Assembly (NCBI GenBank): GCA_000720805.1
Contig: JODI01000027.1
Location: 46,504-110,503 of the forward strand
DNA: 64,000 nucleotides
From: Streptomyces violaceoruber
Lineage (GTDB): Bacteria; Actinomycetota; Actinomycetes; Streptomycetales; Streptomycetaceae
Reading direction: 5' to 3'
Position 1 is the stretch's first letter. Every line of letters begins with the position of its first letter. The notes below the pieces were generated by a model. The model did no database searches and was not told the origin of the DNA. It saw nothing but the letters and a program-made list of their open reading frames with translations. The translations under genes and the position numbers were made by a program. Positions 62,305 through 64,000 of this stretch are shown piece by piece.

Positions 62305-62439
62305 GAACTGATCGCGGGAAGCGACAAGGTCATCGCACGCATCGACTCGATCTCCTCGATCAGCACATCGTGCGCAGTGAGTGGCTCAGGCTGGTGGTGA
62401 GTGTCGCCGCTCTCCCGACGTTTCCGAAGGAGAGAACAG

Positions 62440-63447
62440 ATGGCAGACCACACAGCAGCAGACTACGACTTTGGCGCCGTGACGACCCGGCCCCCGTTGG
62501 ACCCGGAGCTCGCGCCCGCCGAGGAGGCACGGGGAGCTGTTTTCCCGGCCCTGTCGGACGAGACCCTGCCAGAGATCCGACGGCAGATCGCCCAGGGTTC
62601 CCCTGGGCTGGATTCGGATGCTCTGACGGCGGGCGGCAGAGTGCGGGTGGAGGAGCGCCAAGTACCGGGGCCGGAAGGCGCGCCGGACATCACGGTGCTG
62701 ATTCTCAGCCCTGTCGAGGACCGAGGCCCCAAGGGGGGCATCCTCAGTCTCCACGGCGGCGGGATGATCATGGGAGGTCGCCGGGACCACGTGAGTCATC
62801 TTCTCCCCCATGTGATCGAGGGGAGTGCGGTCGTAGTGTCGGTCGAATACCGGCTGGCGCCGGATCACCCCGATCCCGCGCCGGTCGAGGACTGCTATGC
62901 GGGGCTGGTGTGGATGGCGAAGAACGCGGCCGAGCTCGGCATCGACCCCGAGCGGTTCCTGATCGCCGGAGTCAGTGGCGGCGGCGGCCTCGCGGCGGGG
63001 ACCGCGCTGCTCGCCCGCGACCGCGCCTTTCCCGAGCTCAGCCACCAGGTTCTGATCTGCCCCATGCTCGACGACCGCTTCGAGACGCACAGCAGTCGGA
63101 TGGTGGACCGCGAGGGCGTATGGGACCGCTACAGCAACCTGTACGCGTGGACCTCCGTACTGGGCGAGCGGCGCGGCGGCCCGGACGTGTCGCAGTATGC
63201 CGCGCCGGCCCGCGCCGAGGACCTCAGCCGGCTGCCGCGCACCTACATCGACACCGGCTCGGCGGAGGGGTTCCGCGACGAGATCCTGATCTACGCCGGT
63301 CGCCTCTCCGAGGCGGGCGTGAGCGTCGATTTCCACATGTGGGGCGGAGCCTTCCACGGGTTCGCCATGTCGGTGGATCATGCGGCTGTGTCGCGCGCTT
63401 CCAGCGCGACCCGTGAGGAGTTCATCCGGCGGGCTCTTGCCAGGTGA
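62440..63447 (+). CDS. HSL-family alpha/beta hydrolase
   Basis: A 335-residue hormone-sensitive-lipase-type hydrolase. The oxyanion motif is LSLHGGGMIMGGRRDH. The nucleophile elbow is IAGVSGGGGLA, a variant of GDSAGG. VSVEYRLAPDHPDPAPVEDC and the C-terminal His in WGGAFHGFA are typical. GAAGGAGAG precedes the ATG at 62440. The upstream gap of 135 bases has no recognised element. Confidence 0.87.
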   Translation: MADHTAADYDFGAVTTRPPLDPELAPAEEARGAVFPALSDETLPEIRRQIAQGSPGLDSDALTAGGRVRVEERQVPGPEGAPDITVLILSPVEDRGPKGGILSLHGGGMIMGGRRDHVSHLLPHVIEGSAVVVSVEYRLAPDHPDPAPVEDCYAGLVWMAKNAAELGIDPERFLIAGVSGGGGLAAGTALLARDRAFPELSHQVLICPMLDDRFETHSSRMVDREGVWDRYSNLYAWTSVLGERRGGPDVSQYAAPARAEDLSRLPRTYIDTGSAEGFRDEILIYAGRLSEAGVSVDFHMWGGAFHGFAMSVDHAAVSRASSATREEFIRRALAR

Positions 63448-63479
63448 GCGGTGCGACAACGCGCAGACTGCGAAGACTG

Positions 63480-63503
63480 CCCTTGCCGCCTGACAGGCAA
63501 GGG
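63480..63503. terminator. Bidirectional terminator between hydrolase and AraC genes
   Basis: CCCTTGCC and GGCAAGGG form a perfect 8-bp stem with an 8-base loop, in the 74-base gap between convergent genes. Confidence 0.6.
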
Positions 63504-63521
63504 GCGTCCGCCGCGTTTGCG

Positions 63522-64000
63522 TCAAGCGTCGGACCTCGCTTCGCCGGCCGCGAAGGCAACCGGGGTGAGACCGGTGCGGTCGCGGAAGAAGCGGCCGAAG
63601 TTCGCGGGGTCGGTGAAGCCGAGGTGGACGGCCACGGACCGGGCGTCCCACCGGGCAGCTCCCAGCAGGCGCCGGGCTTCCAGGAGGCGCCGCTCGTCGA
63701 TGAGTTCACGCACCCCCTTGCCAGTGGCCTCCCGGGCGGCACGGCTCAGGGTGCGGACCGAGCAGCCGAGCAGCTCGGCGTAGTCCGCGGCTTGGTGCAG
63801 CTCGCGGAAGTGCAGCTCCAGGGCGTCCAGGAAACGCCCGTACCTGTCGGCACGGCCCGTGCCGGCCGTGGCCGTGCGGGTGGGGGCGATGCCGGGGGAG
63901 GTGGCCAGGCGCAGCAGCAGCGATTCGAGCAGGCTGCGCCGCAGGGCGTGGTGGATGTCGAGGGGGCGGCGCCCCAGTGCGCGGTGTTCGTCCAGGAGCT
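63522..64000 (-). CDS. AraC-family regulator, N-terminal part outside window
   Basis: The frame is open to the window edge and shows 158 residues of the C-terminal half. The two helix-turn-helix motifs of the AraC domain are visible: YAELLGCSVRTLSRAAREAT, and SVAVHLGFTDPANFGRFFRD with RTGLTPVAF. The visible text before it (LLDEHRALGRRPLDIHHALR) belongs to the linker or sensor domain. It is convergent with the hydrolase operon. Confidence 0.85.
   Translation of the reverse strand, partial: LLDEHRALGRRPLDIHHALRRSLLESLLLRLATSPGIAPTRTATAGTGRADRYGRFLDALELHFRELHQAADYAELLGCSVRTLSRAAREATGKGVRELIDERRLLEARRLLGAARWDARSVAVHLGFTDPANFGRFFRDRTGLTPVAFAAGEARSDA

Overview
The window is high-GC DNA with the codon use, tightly packed operons and gene families of a Streptomyces chromosome (AfsR-type regulators, Scr1/DUF397 regulator triads, MmyB-type XRE regulators, a Tat-exported molybdoenzyme). 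It looks like accessory or arm DNA: intact catabolic operons alternate with stretches of decayed genes.

Layout. 1-3.4 kb: the end of an AfsR-like NB-ARC/TPR protein and an ECF sigma factor. 3.7-9.7 kb: a graveyard (frameshifted or deleted XRE, SDR, TetR and MFS genes) around an intact TetR regulator, an amidase and its AtzG-like partner. A near-symmetric divergent promoter-operator at 8566-8627 has a matching site in front of the tetR gene. 9.7-12.9 kb: an MBL-fold hydrolase and an orphan peptide-type solute-binding lipoprotein.

13.5-29.8 kb is the metabolic core. It encodes a HisC-like aminotransferase, an Lrp/AsnC regulator, an E1alpha-E1beta-E2 2-oxoacid dehydrogenase, PaaN, a thiolase, two enoyl-CoA hydratase/isomerases, a 3-hydroxyacyl-CoA dehydrogenase and the complete PaaABCDE epoxidase. 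No phenylacetate-CoA ligase (PaaK) is present. The simplest reading is phenylalanine to phenylpyruvate to phenylacetyl-CoA by oxidative decarboxylation, then the aerobic phenylacetyl-CoA pathway. A second PaaN-like protein beside the aminotransferase has lost its catalytic Cys, Glu and NAD-binding Lys and looks like a pseudoenzyme.

30.3-44.4 kb is a defence island. It holds a complete type II Wadjet operon (JetABCD), an ATP-binding protein/Scr1-HTH/DUF397 triad, a truncated UvrD helicase, an intact nuclease-helicase of the Schlafen-group-3 type and a CHAT-protease remnant. Both edges carry an imperfect direct repeat with a 37-bp identical core that encodes the last codons of a TrmA/RlmD-type RNA methyltransferase. 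That is the pattern expected of attachment-site scars, although no integrase is present.

44.6-49.7 kb: a PaoABC-type Tat-exported aldehyde oxidoreductase with its XdhC-type maturation factor. 50-58 kb: cupin, SDR, cyclophilin-like and zinc-alcohol-dehydrogenase genes with two MmyB-type XRE regulators. An almost identical palindromic element lies upstream of both the pao operon and one of these regulators. 58-59.5 kb: a striking double hairpin, a small hypothetical gene and two IS5-type transposase remnants. 59.8-64 kb: carboxylesterase, quinone-oxidoreductase-like and HSL-type hydrolase genes, and the end of an AraC regulator running off the window.

All functional calls come from reading motifs and gene context; no database search was run.
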